Shown: positions 1 through 8,907, counted from the first letter of the stretch. The stretch is DNA of 64,000 bases from Streptomyces nigrescens (GCA_024349765.1 AP026073.1:4774001-4838000), one strand, 5' to 3'. Numbers and translations: made by a program. The notes: generated by a model from the letters alone, not told the origin.

Positions 1-59
1 CCGGCCGCGGCCACTATTCCGGCGAGCGTCCCGCCCAGCACACGGGAACGTTGCTGCAT
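1..59 (-). CDS. Start of a secreted protein (partial, signal peptide only)
   Basis: Only the first 19 codons lie in the window. An ATG at 59-57 on the minus strand is preceded by a good ribosome binding site (AAGGAGCC, complement of 66-73). The visible peptide begins [19 protein letters not shown]: two Gln, basic residues, then a hydrophobic Gly/Ala run, which is a Sec-type or lipoprotein signal peptide. The mature protein is outside the window, so its function cannot be told. It diverges from the GH109-like gene across a 285-bp intergenic region with two inverted repeats, so the pair may share regulation; a sugar-binding lipoprotein would fit, but that is a guess. Confidence 0.6.
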   Translation of the reverse strand, partial: MQQRSRVLGGTLAGIVAAA

Positions 60-185
60 CTTGTGGCTCCTTCGTCATGGGGCACGGCCGTGCCGTACCG
101 CGCCCACGAGAGCAGCCACGCGCCAGGCCGCCATGGGGGGTGTGCGATACCGGAGCCTGCCGTTCATGTCGTTAACACGTCAAGG

Positions 186-247
186 CTTTCTGCAAGACAT
201 TTCAGTGAGTTGCGAAAGAGGCTGGCCGCGGCTTGCGCAATATTGCG
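186..247. promoter_or_regulatory. Inverted-repeat operators between divergent genes
   Basis: The 285-bp gap between the two divergent genes holds no ORF of its own. It contains a perfect 12-bp palindrome CGCAATATTGCG (236-247) and an imperfect inverted pair CTTTCTGCAA (186-195) / TTGCGAAAG (210-218). Such half-sites resemble operators of LacI/ROK-type sugar regulators in general form; no regulator is assigned. Confidence 0.35.
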
Positions 248-344
248 GCACCACCCGGCCCTCTTGTGCCTCCGGCCGTCGGCCGACAAGGTCCTGACCG
301 AGGTTCACGTATGCCCCGGCGCCCCACCGATCCCTGGAGGACCG

Positions 345-1790
345 ATGAACGAGGCACGATCGCAGAACCACGACCACGACCACAGCCACGACGAGCCCGG
401 CCCGAGCCGCCGTTCCGTCCTGTGGACCGCCGGTGCGGCGGGCGCGGGACTGGGGTTGGGCGGAGTGACGGTGCCTCAACCCGCGGCGGCCACGCCCCGA
501 ACGGCCGGTGCCGCGGCGGACGTCGCCGCGACGCCGGAGGCCAAGGGCAGGACCATGATCGGGGTGCCGTTCGAGCGGCGCTCCACCGTGCGCGTCGGCA
601 TCGTCGGCCTCGGCAACCGCGGCGGCAGCATGATCGATCTGTTCCTGGCGATGCCCGGCGCACGGGTGGTCGCCCTGTGCGACCCGGTGAAGGAGAAGAC
701 CACCCGGGCCGCCAAGAAGGTCACCACCGCCGGACAGCCCGCACCGGCCGTCTACACCAACGGCGACCACGACTTCGAGGACCTCTGCAAGCGCGGGGAC
801 GTCGACTTCGTGTATGTGGCCACGCCCTGGGACTGGCACTTCGAGATGGCGAAGACGGCCATGCTGAACGGCAAACACGTCGGCGTGGAGTGCCCGATCG
901 CGCTCCGCCTGGAGCAGCTGTGGGAACTCGTCGACCTCTCCGAACGCACCCGCAGACACTGCATGCAGCTGGAGAACTGCTGTTACGGCAGGAACGAGAT
1001 GCGGGTGCTGCGGATGGCGCACGCCGGGCTGTTCGGCGAGCTGCTGCACGGCGCCGGGGCGTACATCCACGATCTGCGCGGCCTGATGTTCGACCCCAAG
1101 TACTACGAGGGCCCCTGGCGCCGGCTGTGGCACACCCGGTTGCGCGGCGACCTCTACCCCAACCACGGCTTCGGCCCGGTCGCCAACTACATGGACCTGA
1201 ACCGCGGCGACCGCGCGGTGCGCATCTCCAGCATGGGCTCGCCGGCCCGCGGTCTCGCCGCGTACCGCAAGGAGCACATGCCGGCGGACGACCCCAGTTG
1301 GAAGGAGTCGTACATCGAGAGCGACCGGACGGTCAGCCTGGTGCAGACCGCCAAGGGACGGGTGATCCGGCTGGAGCACGACGTCTCGACCCCGCACCCG
1401 TACAGCAGGATCAACAGCCTCGGCGGCACCAAGGGCCTGTTCGAGGACTACCCGGAGCGGATCTACCTGGAGCCGGACCAGAACAACGACGAGTGGGGCG
1501 ACTTCGGCAAGTACGCGGAGTGGGACCACTGGCTGTGGAAGGAGCACGCCAACCCGCCCGGCGGCCACGGCGGTATGGACTACATGCTGGTCTTCCGGCT
1601 GATCCAGAGCATGCGGCTGGGCCTGGTGCCGGACTTCGACGTCTACGACGCGGCGACCTGGACGGCGCCGGTGCCGCTGAGCGACCGCTCCATCAGGGCG
1701 AACGGCGCCCCGCAGGAGATCCCGGACTTCACCCGCGGACTGTGGAAGCAGGCCCGGCCGGGGATGGACTCGGAGAAGCCGGAGGAGTAG
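345..1790 (+). CDS. Tat-exported Gfo/Idh/MocA-fold protein, GH109 glycosidase type
   Basis: 481 aa. The ATG at 345 has a ribosome binding site (CTGGAGG, 334-340); an upstream in-frame reading from 51 has no such support. The N-terminus is His/Asp-rich, followed by a twin-arginine motif ([12 protein letters not shown]), so export is by Tat. A Rossmann dinucleotide motif [13 protein letters not shown] follows at about residues 85-98. The C-terminus ([16 protein letters not shown]..., then [10 protein letters not shown]) matches the pattern I know from GH109 enzymes such as alpha-N-acetylgalactosaminidase, which use NAD+ as a bound cofactor for hydrolysis. Tat export suits a protein that folds around its cofactor in the cytoplasm. 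The actual sugar substrate is not visible. A plain dehydrogenase is the alternative. Confidence 0.85.
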   Translation: MNEARSQNHDHDHSHDEPGPSRRSVLWTAGAAGAGLGLGGVTVPQPAAATPRTAGAAADVAATPEAKGRTMIGVPFERRSTVRVGIVGLGNRGGSMIDLFLAMPGARVVALCDPVKEKTTRAAKKVTTAGQPAPAVYTNGDHDFEDLCKRGDVDFVYVATPWDWHFEMAKTAMLNGKHVGVECPIALRLEQLWELVDLSERTRRHCMQLENCCYGRNEMRVLRMAHAGLFGELLHGAGAYIHDLRGLMFDPKYYEGPWRRLWHTRLRGDLYPNHGFGPVANYMDLNRGDRAVRISSMGSPARGLAAYRKEHMPADDPSWKESYIESDRTVSLVQTAKGRVIRLEHDVSTPHPYSRINSLGGTKGLFEDYPERIYLEPDQNNDEWGDFGKYAEWDHWLWKEHANPPGGHGGMDYMLVFRLIQSMRLGLVPDFDVYDAATWTAPVPLSDRSIRANGAPQEIPDFTRGLWKQARPGMDSEKPEE

Positions 1791-1825
1791 GGCCGGAGGA
1801 GGGGTAGGCAGCAGCCGGGCGGAGG

Positions 1826-1868
1826 ACGGGAGGGCCCGGCGGAGCAGGTGTCCGCCGGGCCGTCCCGT
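1826..1868. terminator. Bidirectional hairpin terminator
   Basis: Two 17-nt arms (1826-1842 and 1852-1868) pair with one G-G mismatch around a 9-nt loop. It lies between the convergent 3' ends of the GH109-like gene and the symporter gene. No long T-tract, as is usual in Streptomyces. Confidence 0.75.
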
Positions 1869-1913
1869 TCCAGGTGGTTCCGCCTCAGGTGGTTCCGTCC
1901 CGCCCGTTCCGTC

Positions 1914-3303
1914 TCAGGTGTCGTGCGGGCTCTGCACGGCCTCGGCTGGCTGCGTCGTTGCGGAGGGCTGGACCGTATCGGCGGTCCGGGTCGGTTCGGT
2001 GGGCTGGGCGGGCTGCTCGCCGTTCAGGACCCGCTTGGCCGTCACCCGGTCCAGTGCGCCCTCCCAGCGGGAGACCGCGAACACCGCGACGCAGTTGCCG
2101 AGGAGGTTGGTCGCCACCCGCATCGAGTCCATGATCCGGTCGACGCCGAGCAGCAGGGCCACCGCGGCGGCCGGGATGACGCCCAGCGCGGAGGCGGTCG
2201 CGGACAGCGCGAGGAACGCCGAACCCGGCACGCCCGCCATGCCCTTGCTGGTCAGCATGAGCACCAGCACCACCGTGATCTGCTGGCCCAACGACAGGTC
2301 GACGCCGATGGCCTGGGCGATGAAGAGGGTGCCGATGGAGAGGTAGATCGAGGCGCCGTCGAGGTTGAACGAGTAGCCGGTCGGCAGCACCAGGCCCACC
2401 GCGTCGTCCCGGCAGCCCGCGGCCCGCAGCTTCTGCATCATCCGCGGCATCACGGTCTCGCTGGATCCGGTGCCCAGCGCCAGCAGCAGTTCCTCACGGG
2501 TGTAGCGGACGAACTTCCCAGAGGCTGAGCCCGGTGACGGCCTTCAGCGCCAGGCCGAGCAGGACGAGGAAGGCCAGTGCGACGCCGTAGCAGACCGCGA
2601 TCAGCTTGCCGTAGGTGGACATCGCGCCCAGGCCGTACTCGCCGACGAGGTGGGCGGTGGCGCCGAGGACCGCGAGCGGGGCGAGCCTCATGATGTAGCC
2701 GACGATGGTGAACACGACCTCCTGGGCCTGTTCGATCAGCGGCAGCAGCTGCGGCACCTTCTGCTGACCCAGGTGCAGCAACGCGGCGCCCACCAGGCAG
2801 GCCAGCACCAGGACCTGGAGCAGCGAGTTCTCGGCGAACGCGCCGACCGCGCTGTTGGGAAGGGATTCCAGGGCGAACTGGGCGGCGGACGGCAGATGTC
2901 CGCCGCCCGTCTTGGCGTCCACCGCGCCCTTGTCCAGGGAGGCCGGGTCGACGTGCATCCCGGCGCCGGGGGCGAAGACGTTGCCGGCCAGCAGGCCGGC
3001 GACGAGGGCGAGGCTGGTGGCCGCCTCGAACCAGATCAGCGCCTTGACGCCGATGCGGCCGAAGGCCCTGAGGTCGCCCGCCTTGGTGATGCCGGCGACG
3101 ACGACGCAGAAGACCAGCGGCGCGATCATCGCCTTGATCAGCCGCACGAAGCCGTCCCCGAGCGGCTGAAGCGACGATCCGGCCTGCGGCCACAGCCGTC
3201 CGACGACGACACCGAGGACGAGGGCGACGAGTACCTGCACGAACAGGCTGGTGGGCAGCAGACGGCCTGCGCGGCGGACGAAAGGTGCGGTGGCGTGCGG
3301 CAC
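1914..3303 (-). pseudogene. Dicarboxylate/amino acid:cation symporter, single-base frameshift
   Basis: The gene reads as a DAACS-family (DctA/GltP type) symporter in two frames. The 5' part (3303 to about 2519) carries the N-terminal membrane segments and the IAPLVF...AGI region, then runs into ...GLSLWEVRPLHP-stop at 2494. Removing one base from the GGG at 2517-2519 (minus strand TCTGGGAAG) restores LWKFVRYTREELLLALGTGS, leading into VMPRMMQK and the family signature GYSFNLDGASIYLSIG in the frame ending at 1914. The corrected product would be about 462 aa, the family's normal length, with a Pro/Thr-rich tail. The start is the GTG at 3303, six bases after GGAGGA; another GTG at 3309 touches the Shine-Dalgarno. 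Either a recent inactivating mutation or a sequencing error. Confidence 0.85.
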
Positions 3304-3333
3304 GGGCACTCCTCCATGGACGGATTTTGTTAT

Positions 3334-3351
3334 GCGGAAGTGGACTTCCGC
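3334..3351. promoter_or_regulatory. 18-bp palindrome upstream of the symporter gene
   Basis: Perfect inverted repeat GCGGAAGT-GG-ACTTCCGC about 30 bp upstream of the symporter start. Its GCGGAA/TTCCGC halves resemble IclR-type operators in form. Likely operator for the symporter; no regulator gene is adjacent. Confidence 0.45.
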
Positions 3352-3442
3352 GGTCCGTCACTATGGCCGCTTGGCATTCCGCACGAAAGAGTCCGCTGTA
3401 ACTTCCAGGAAAATCTTGGAGCTTGATCCAAGGCGGAACGCA

Positions 3443-3464
3443 CCGCCCATACACAATTGGGCGG
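3443..3464 (-). terminator. Possible terminator hairpin after the L,D-transpeptidase gene
   Basis: CCGCCCA (3443-3449) pairs with TGGGCGG (3458-3464) around an 8-nt AT-rich loop, about 100 bp past the transpeptidase stop and upstream of the symporter. Could instead be a symporter leader hairpin. Confidence 0.4.
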
Positions 3465-3562
3465 GAGCGACGGTGGTACCCGCTTCCTCCGGCGGTGCCG
3501 CACTCGTCCCCGTAACGGCTCGGGGCCGATACGGGGCGATACCGCTTCCGGGCCGACGGCTC

Positions 3563-4306
3563 TCAGGCCGCCAGATGCGCCGCGTCCCCCATGACCACCA
3601 CGGGCCGCCGCGCCGGGTCGAGCGTGCGCAGCAGCGTCTGCATCGCGGACTTCGAGACGCTCACGCAGGCGGAGGTGCCGCTGCCGTGGTCCAGGTGCAG
3701 CCAGACCCCGCCGCCCTTGGACTGCCCCTCGGGACGGGTCGGATCCAGCGGCGAAGCGCCCTTCACCCGGTTGTAGTTGATCGCGATGACGTAATCGAAG
3801 TCATGGCGGGTGTTCCTGGACCAGAACGACGGCGGGGTGAAGGCGGTGGAGTGGGTGTAGGGCAGCTTGGCGCCCGGGTCGGCGAGCACCCCGCCCGCGT
3901 CGGTCAGCGTGAACACCCCGACGGGGCTGCGCTTGTCGTCCTCGTGGTGGTCCGTCGTCCAGCCGCGCCGGCCGTTGTGCGCGGGCCAGCTGCCCTTGCG
4001 GTCCCAGCCCTTGGGGCCCTTTTCGTAGAGGACGACGGTGGCGTCGGCGGAGTCCGCCGCCTTGCCGTAGACCGCCACGACCTGACGGGAACCGGCGGGG
4101 ATCCGGGACCGCAGGGCGGTGCCGATGCCGGGGATGTTCTTGAGGTGGGTGGTGGCCGACGCGCCGCGGGCCGGGCCGCCGGGGCGCTCCCCCTTGCCCG
4201 CACCGTCGTCCTTGCCGTCATGGCCGCCCCCGCCACAACCGGCCAGAAGGACCAGTCCCGCCGCGGCCACCGCCGCCCTCCGCATCACACCACCCGCACG
4301 TCGCAT
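3563..4306 (-). CDS. L,D-transpeptidase family lipoprotein
   Basis: 247 aa from the ATG at 4306 (an alternative ATG at 4285 is equally compatible with the signal). A short basic N-terminus and hydrophobic segment end in the lipobox LLAGC, followed by a Gly/Asp/Lys linker, so it is a membrane-anchored extracytoplasmic lipoprotein. The C-terminal half has the YkuD-like catalytic pattern: a His in HLDHGSGTSACVSVS with the Cys that would attack the peptide donor, then VVVMGDA near the C-terminus. The usual SxGC(V/I)R is TSACVSV here, as in the divergent branch of the family. Expected role: 3-3 cross-linking or editing of peptidoglycan. It is monocistronic and diverges from the ABC exporter genes. 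Confidence 0.8.
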   Translation of the reverse strand: MRRAGGVMRRAAVAAAGLVLLAGCGGGGHDGKDDGAGKGERPGGPARGASATTHLKNIPGIGTALRSRIPAGSRQVVAVYGKAADSADATVVLYEKGPKGWDRKGSWPAHNGRRGWTTDHHEDDKRSPVGVFTLTDAGGVLADPGAKLPYTHSTAFTPPSFWSRNTRHDFDYVIAINYNRVKGASPLDPTRPEGQSKGGGVWLHLDHGSGTSACVSVSKSAMQTLLRTLDPARRPVVVMGDAAHLAA

Positions 4307-4514
4307 GTCCCCATGGTCGCACCGCGCGACTGACGCCCGTTCAGCGCCCGCCGTATCGGCGCGCCCCCCGGACGATTGTCCTGAACGCGCGGCCGCAGCG
4401 GAAAAATCGATTGAAACCGGCCCACTCCACGGGCCAGTCTTCCAGAACCTTCGCCGGCAACGAGACGGGCATGAGGGGCATTTCGCCTGCCGGAAAGTTA
4501 TCCGGGCGCGGGGT

Positions 4515-4599
4515 CGGTGACGGCGCCGAGCCGGTGACGGCGCTGGGCCGGTGACGGCACGGGACCGGCGGCAGCGCTGGGCCGGTGACTGCGCGCCGG
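4515..4599. repeat. 17-bp tandem repeat, five units
   Basis: Units start at 4515, 4532, 4549, 4566 and 4583; consensus CGGTGACGGCGCTGGGC, with the fourth unit most divergent. The array sits just upstream of the first ABC gene. Confidence 0.85.
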
Positions 4600-4606
4600 C
4601 TCGCTC

Positions 4607-4645
4607 CGCGACCACTCCACCCCCGACTTCCGCGACCACTCCACC
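4607..4645. repeat. 15-bp direct repeat
   Basis: CGCGACCACTCCACC occurs at 4607-4621 and 4631-4645, directly before the ABC exporter start codon region. Confidence 0.75.
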
Positions 4646-4665
4646 ACGACCTCGCCTGGGGCATC

Positions 4666-6564
4666 ATGCAGATCCGCGACCTTCCGCATCCCGACCCCGG
4701 CGTCCCCGACGTCCGTACGGGCGACAGCTTCCTCCGCTGGCTCTACGCCCGGCAGTTGGGCGGCCAGCTGAAGGCCCTCGCCTGGGGCCTGGTGAACTTC
4801 GGCGCCATCGCCTCCTTCCCGCTGCCGGTGGGCATGGCCGTACAGGCCGCGGTCGACCGCGACGGCGGCCGGCTGGCGCTGTCCGGTGGGCTGATGCTGG
4901 TGCTCGGCGCGCTGATCGCGCTGGGCGGCACGATGCTGCACCGCGCCGCGGTCACCAACTGGATCACCGCCGTCGCCCGGATGCAGCAACTGCTCGCCCG
5001 CAAGACCACGGAGCTGGGTTCGGCCATGACCCGGCGGGTGGCGGCCGGTGAGATCGTCGCGGTCAGCACCGGTGACCTGGAGAAGATCGGCTGGTTCGTC
5101 GAGTCGATCTCCCGGTTCGGCGCGGCCGCGGTCACCGCGGTCGCGGTCGCGGCCGCCCTGGTCGTCCGGGAACCGCACCTCGGCACCCTGGTGGCACTCG
5201 GCGTCCCCGTCCTGGCGCTGGCCGTACTGCCGTTGCTGCCGCCCGCCGCCCGGCGGGCCGACGCCCAGCGCGAGGTGGCCGGCCGGGCCACCGAACTCGC
5301 CTCCGACACCGTCGCCGGACTGCGCGTCCTGCGCGGCATCGGCGGCGAGGAACTCTTCCTCGGCCGCTACCGCGCCGCCTCCCAGGAGGTCCGCCGGGCC
5401 GCCGTCCGCAGCGCCCGGATGTGGTCGCTGATCGCGGCCGTCCAGGTCGTGCTGCCGGGCCTGCTGCTGATCGCGGTGGTCTGGTACGGCACCCGGCTCG
5501 CCCTCGACGGCACGGTCGCGGTCGGCGAACTCGTCATGATCTACAGCGCGGTCACGTTCCTGCTCCTGCCGCTCCGGCACTTCGAGGAGATCGCCCAAGC
5601 GCTCTCCTTCGCCCGGCCGTCGGCCCGGCGCACCGCCCGGGTCCTCGCCCAACACCGGCCGGCCGGCGGACGGACCGCGGACGACCAGGCTCCACCCAGC
5701 GGTGATCTGCACGATCCGGTCAGCGGCCTGACCGCCCCGGCCGGCCGGCTGACCGCGGTCGTCTGCGGCGACCCGGACACGGCGGGCCGGCTCGCGGAAC
5801 GCCTGGGGGGTCATGCCCATGGTGCGGGGCAGGGCCTGCCGCCGGTCACCCTGGGCGGCACTCCGCTGGACGACGTGCCGCGGGACGCCGCCCGCGCCGC
5901 CGTACTCGTCCAGGACAAGGACCCGATGCTGCTGTCCGGCACCCTCGGTGAGCTGCTCGACGTGCCGTCCTCCGGGCGGCTGGCCGCCGACGCGGCACTC
6001 ACCGCCGCCCAGTGCGGCGATGTGCTGACCGCCTTGGCGCAGGCCTCGCTCAACGACTCCGGGGACCCGATGCACACGCACATCACCGAGCGCGGCCGGT
6101 CGCTCTCCGGCGGCCAGCGGCAGCGACTGGCGCTGGCCAGGTCGCTGGTCACCGACCCGGAGGTGCTGGTGCTCGACGAGCCGACCAGCGCCGTGGACGC
6201 CCACACCGAGGCCCGGATCGCCGACGGCCTGCGGGAGATCCGGACCGGCCGCACGACGGTCGTCCTGACCTCCAGCCCGCTGCTGCTGGACCGCGCCGAC
6301 CGGGTCGCGTTCCTCCACGAGGGCAAGGTCGTCGCCGAGGCCCCCCACCGCGAACTCCTGCACAGCCACCCCGCCTACCGCGCCGTCGTCACCCGGGAGA
6401 CCGAACCTGCAGCCGATCGGTATGCGGCCACGGACACGGAAGCCGAAGGCGCTCCGGGTACGGAACCCGAAGCAGCGCCGAATACGGACCTGGCCCCAGA
6501 ACCCACCCCGGACAAGAACCCCGAACGGGTGCTGACCACCGCTCAAGCCGACGAGACCGCATGA
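4666..6564 (+). CDS. ABC exporter half-transporter, degenerate nucleotide site
   Basis: 632 aa from the ATG at 4666; upstream in-frame starts would read through repeat DNA. The first ~310 residues form a six-helix exporter membrane domain. The nucleotide-binding domain is asymmetric: the Walker A position (about residues 366-374) reads CGDPDTAGR and lacks the GKS/T lysine, and the H-loop His is replaced (VVLTSSP), while the signature SLSGGQRQR (about 479-487) and Walker B LVLDEPTSAVD (about 500-510) are intact. This is the pattern of one partner of a heterodimeric exporter that donates its signature to the other's Walker A. A variable Glu/Pro/Thr-rich tail follows the domain. The stop overlaps the next start as ATGA. 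Substrate unknown. Confidence 0.9.
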   Translation: MQIRDLPHPDPGVPDVRTGDSFLRWLYARQLGGQLKALAWGLVNFGAIASFPLPVGMAVQAAVDRDGGRLALSGGLMLVLGALIALGGTMLHRAAVTNWITAVARMQQLLARKTTELGSAMTRRVAAGEIVAVSTGDLEKIGWFVESISRFGAAAVTAVAVAAALVVREPHLGTLVALGVPVLALAVLPLLPPAARRADAQREVAGRATELASDTVAGLRVLRGIGGEELFLGRYRAASQEVRRAAVRSARMWSLIAAVQVVLPGLLLIAVVWYGTRLALDGTVAVGELVMIYSAVTFLLLPLRHFEEIAQALSFARPSARRTARVLAQHRPAGGRTADDQAPPSGDLHDPVSGLTAPAGRLTAVVCGDPDTAGRLAERLGGHAHGAGQGLPPVTLGGTPLDDVPRDAARAAVLVQDKDPMLLSGTLGELLDVPSSGRLAADAALTAAQCGDVLTALAQASLNDSGDPMHTHITERGRSLSGGQRQRLALARSLVTDPEVLVLDEPTSAVDAHTEARIADGLREIRTGRTTVVLTSSPLLLDRADRVAFLHEGKVVAEAPHRELLHSHPAYRAVVTRETEPAADRYAATDTEAEGAPGTEPEAAPNTDLAPEPTPDKNPERVLTTAQADETA

Positions 6565-6677
6565 CCGAGACCAAGACCGAGCTCGAGCTCGAGACCGAGA
6601 CCGAGACCAAGACCGAGAACGAGAACGAGAACGAGAACGAGAACGAGAACGAGACCGAGATCGAGGAGACCCCATGA
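6561..6677 (+). CDS. 38-aa Glu-Thr/Glu-Asn repeat peptide ORF between ABC genes
   Basis: The ATG at 6561 overlaps the stop of the first ABC gene (ATGA), and its own stop overlaps the ATG of the second (ATGA, 6674-6677). It encodes 38 residues that are almost purely alternating Glu with Thr, Leu or Asn, including six Asn-Glu dipeptides from GAGAAC hexamers. It has no hydrophobic segment and no known family. The Shine-Dalgarno of the next gene (GAGGAG, 6663-6668) lies inside it. It may be a true acidic micropeptide, or a hypervariable repeat whose open frame merely preserves translational coupling between the halves. Slippage in non-multiples of 3 bp would uncouple them. Confidence 0.5.
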   Translation: MTETKTELELETETETKTENENENENENENETEIEETP

Positions 6678-8455
6678 TCGGCCTGGCGCCGCCGGAGCAC
6701 GATCCGGACGCCCCGCAGACGCTCACCACACTGCCCGTCGGCTCCCCGGCGACCGTACGGAGCTACGTCGCCGGGCTGATCCGCCGGCACGGCCGGGAGT
6801 TCACCGTACTGGTCACCGTCAACGCCGCCGCGGTGATCGCGTCGATGGCCGGTCCGTACCTGCTGGGCGGGGTCGTCGAGAAGCTCTCCGCGGGCGAGCG
6901 CCACCTCCAACTCGGGCGCACCATCGCCCTGTTCACCCTCGCCCTGATCGTGCAGACGGTGTTCGTCCGCATGGTCCGGCTGCGCGGTGCGATGCTCGGC
7001 GAGCGGATGCTGGCGGACCTGCGCGAGGACTTCCTCGTACGGTCCGTGGCGCTGCCGCCGGGCGTACTGGAACGGGCCGGCACCGGCGATCTGCTGTCCC
7101 GGATCACCACGGACATCGACCGGCTCTCCAGCGCGATGCGCGAGGCCGTGCCGCAGCTGTCGATCGGTGTGGTGTGGGTGGCGCTGCTGCTGGGCGGGCT
7201 GACCGTGACAGCCCCGCCGCTCGCGCTGTCGGCGCTGGTCGCGCTACCCCTGCTGGTCGTCGGCTGCCGCTGGTACTTCAAGCGGGCGCCGTCCGCCTAC
7301 CGTTCGGAGGCCGCGGGGTACGCGGCGGTGTCCGCCGTCCTCACCGAGTCCGTGGACGCCGGCCGCACGATCGAGGCGCACCGCCTGGGCGCCCGCCGCA
7401 TCGCTCTCTCCGAGCGCCGGATTCGCGAATGGACCCAGTGGGAGCGCTACACCCTCTTCCTGCGCACGGTGCTGTTCCCGGTCGTCGATCTGACGCACGT
7501 GGTGCTGCTGGGCGCGGTGCTGCTGCTCGGCGGGGCGATGGTGATGCAGGGCTGGCTCACGGCGGGCCAACTGACGACCGGTGCGCTGCTCGCCCAGATG
7601 ATGATCGATCCCGTGGGCATGATCCTGCGCTGGTACGACGAGTTGCAGGTGGCCCAGGTGTCCATCGCCCGGCTCGTCGGCGTCCGGGAGATCGAACCCG
7701 AGACGGCGCACGCGGAGCGGCTGCCCGACGGCCGCGATGTGCATGCCGATGACGTGAGCTTCGGCTACCGCACCGGCGTCGACGTCCTGCGCGAGGTCTC
7801 CCTGCGGATCCGTCCCGGCAGCCGCCTGGCCCTGGTCGGCCCGTCCGGTGCCGGCAAGTCGACACTGGGCAGACTGCTCGCGGGGATCTACGGGCCCCGT
7901 ACGGGCAGCGTGACGCTGGGCGGTGCGGAGCTCTCCGCGATGCCCGCCGAACGGGTCCGCGAGCAGGTGGCACTGGTCAATCAGGAGCACCACGTCTTCG
8001 TCGGCACGCTGCGCGACAACCTGCTGCTCGCCCGCACCGACGCCGACGACGCCGAACTGTGGGCGGCGCTGGGGGCGGTGGACGCCCATGACTGGGCCCG
8101 GGCCCTGGACACGGGCCTGGACACCGAGGTGGGCTCGGGCGGCCACACCCTGACCCCCGCCCAGGCCCAGCAGATCGCCCTGGCCCGTCTCGTCCTGGCC
8201 GACCCGCACACCCTGGTGCTGGACGAGGCCACCTCACTCCTCGACCCGCGCGCCGCCCGCCACCTGGAGCGCTCACTGGGCAAGGTGCTGGACGGCCGCA
8301 CGGTCGTGGCCATCGCCCACCGCCTGCACACCGCGCACGACGCCGACGTGATCGCCGTCGTCGAGAACGGCCGCATCAGCGAACTCGGCACCCACCACGA
8401 CCTGCTCACCGCAAACGGCCCGTACGCGGCATTGTGGCGCTCTTGGCACGGATAA
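6674..8455 (+). CDS. ABC exporter half-transporter, catalytic Walker A partner
   Basis: 593 aa. ATG at 6674 with GAGGAG six bases upstream. An exporter membrane domain (about 30-320) is followed by a nucleotide-binding domain with canonical Walker A GPSGAGKST (about 388-397), Walker B LVLDEAT (about 514-520) and H-loop His (AIAHRLH). Its signature motif is degenerate (LTPAQAQQ instead of LSGGQ). With the preceding half, one composite site would be consensus (this Walker A plus the partner's LSGGQ) and the other degenerate, as in known heterodimeric exporters. The matching faults support obligate pairing. No substrate or biosynthetic gene is nearby, so drug, lipid or peptide export are all open. 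Confidence 0.92.
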   Translation: MIGLAPPEHDPDAPQTLTTLPVGSPATVRSYVAGLIRRHGREFTVLVTVNAAAVIASMAGPYLLGGVVEKLSAGERHLQLGRTIALFTLALIVQTVFVRMVRLRGAMLGERMLADLREDFLVRSVALPPGVLERAGTGDLLSRITTDIDRLSSAMREAVPQLSIGVVWVALLLGGLTVTAPPLALSALVALPLLVVGCRWYFKRAPSAYRSEAAGYAAVSAVLTESVDAGRTIEAHRLGARRIALSERRIREWTQWERYTLFLRTVLFPVVDLTHVVLLGAVLLLGGAMVMQGWLTAGQLTTGALLAQMMIDPVGMILRWYDELQVAQVSIARLVGVREIEPETAHAERLPDGRDVHADDVSFGYRTGVDVLREVSLRIRPGSRLALVGPSGAGKSTLGRLLAGIYGPRTGSVTLGGAELSAMPAERVREQVALVNQEHHVFVGTLRDNLLLARTDADDAELWAALGAVDAHDWARALDTGLDTEVGSGGHTLTPAQAQQIALARLVLADPHTLVLDEATSLLDPRAARHLERSLGKVLDGRTVVAIAHRLHTAHDADVIAVVENGRISELGTHHDLLTANGPYAALWRSWHG

Positions 8456-8544
8456 CCGCCCGGTGACGCGGGCTGGCCGGGGCAGTGGGGAGGGTGGGGC
8501 AACCGGAGGGGGATGCAGCGAGGCGGCTGGACCGGCGAAGCCAG

Positions 8545-8728
8545 TGGACCGGATAGGGATGCCGGGCGGGGCGGCGGGACGGCGACGCGGTGGACCGGAT
8601 AGGGATGCCGGGCCGGGCAGCACGACGGCGACGCGGTGGACCAGACAGGGATGCCGGGCCGGGCAGCACGACGGCGACGCGGTGGACCAGATAGGGGTGC
8701 CGGGCCGGGCAGCACGACGGCGACGCGG
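8545..8728. repeat. 46-bp tandem repeat, four full units
   Basis: Units begin at 8545, 8591, 8637 and 8683, each opening TGGACC(A/G)GA and closing ACGGCGACGCGG; a decayed fifth opening is at 8729. Units 2-4 differ at only a few positions. Because 46 is not a multiple of three, the array cannot encode a repeated peptide. Confidence 0.9.
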
Positions 8729-8907
8729 TGGACCGGCGCACCGGCGGGCGGAGCGGCTGGACCGGGAAGGGCCGCCGGACCAGGCGGCGGGACGGCGACC
8801 CTGCCACTGCCGGGAGGGGCGAAGACCGGGAGGGGCGAGAGGAGTCGCACGGCGGCGCGGCCGCACCTGTCGGCACCGCCTCACGCCCTGCCCGCATCGG
8901 GTGCGGG

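Larger units (their letters stand above)
4307..4665. other. 359-bp divergent intergenic region
   Basis: No credible gene. Its left part (4380-4500) is relatively AT-rich for the window and probably holds the transpeptidase promoter. The right part is filled by a 17-bp tandem repeat and a 15-bp direct repeat, reported separately. Confidence 0.6.

Noticed and set aside
180-1568. 462-aa minus-strand ORF opposite the GH109-like gene
   Set aside because: Shadow frame. Plus-strand Tat signal, Rossmann motif and GH109 C-terminus are decisive.
2450-3454. 334-aa minus-strand ORF across the symporter
   Set aside because: Arg-rich translation without domains; the symporter frames explain the same DNA.
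8545-8728. CRISPR-like array
   Set aside because: The 46-bp units are directly adjacent with no unique spacers, and no cas genes are present. It is a plain tandem repeat.
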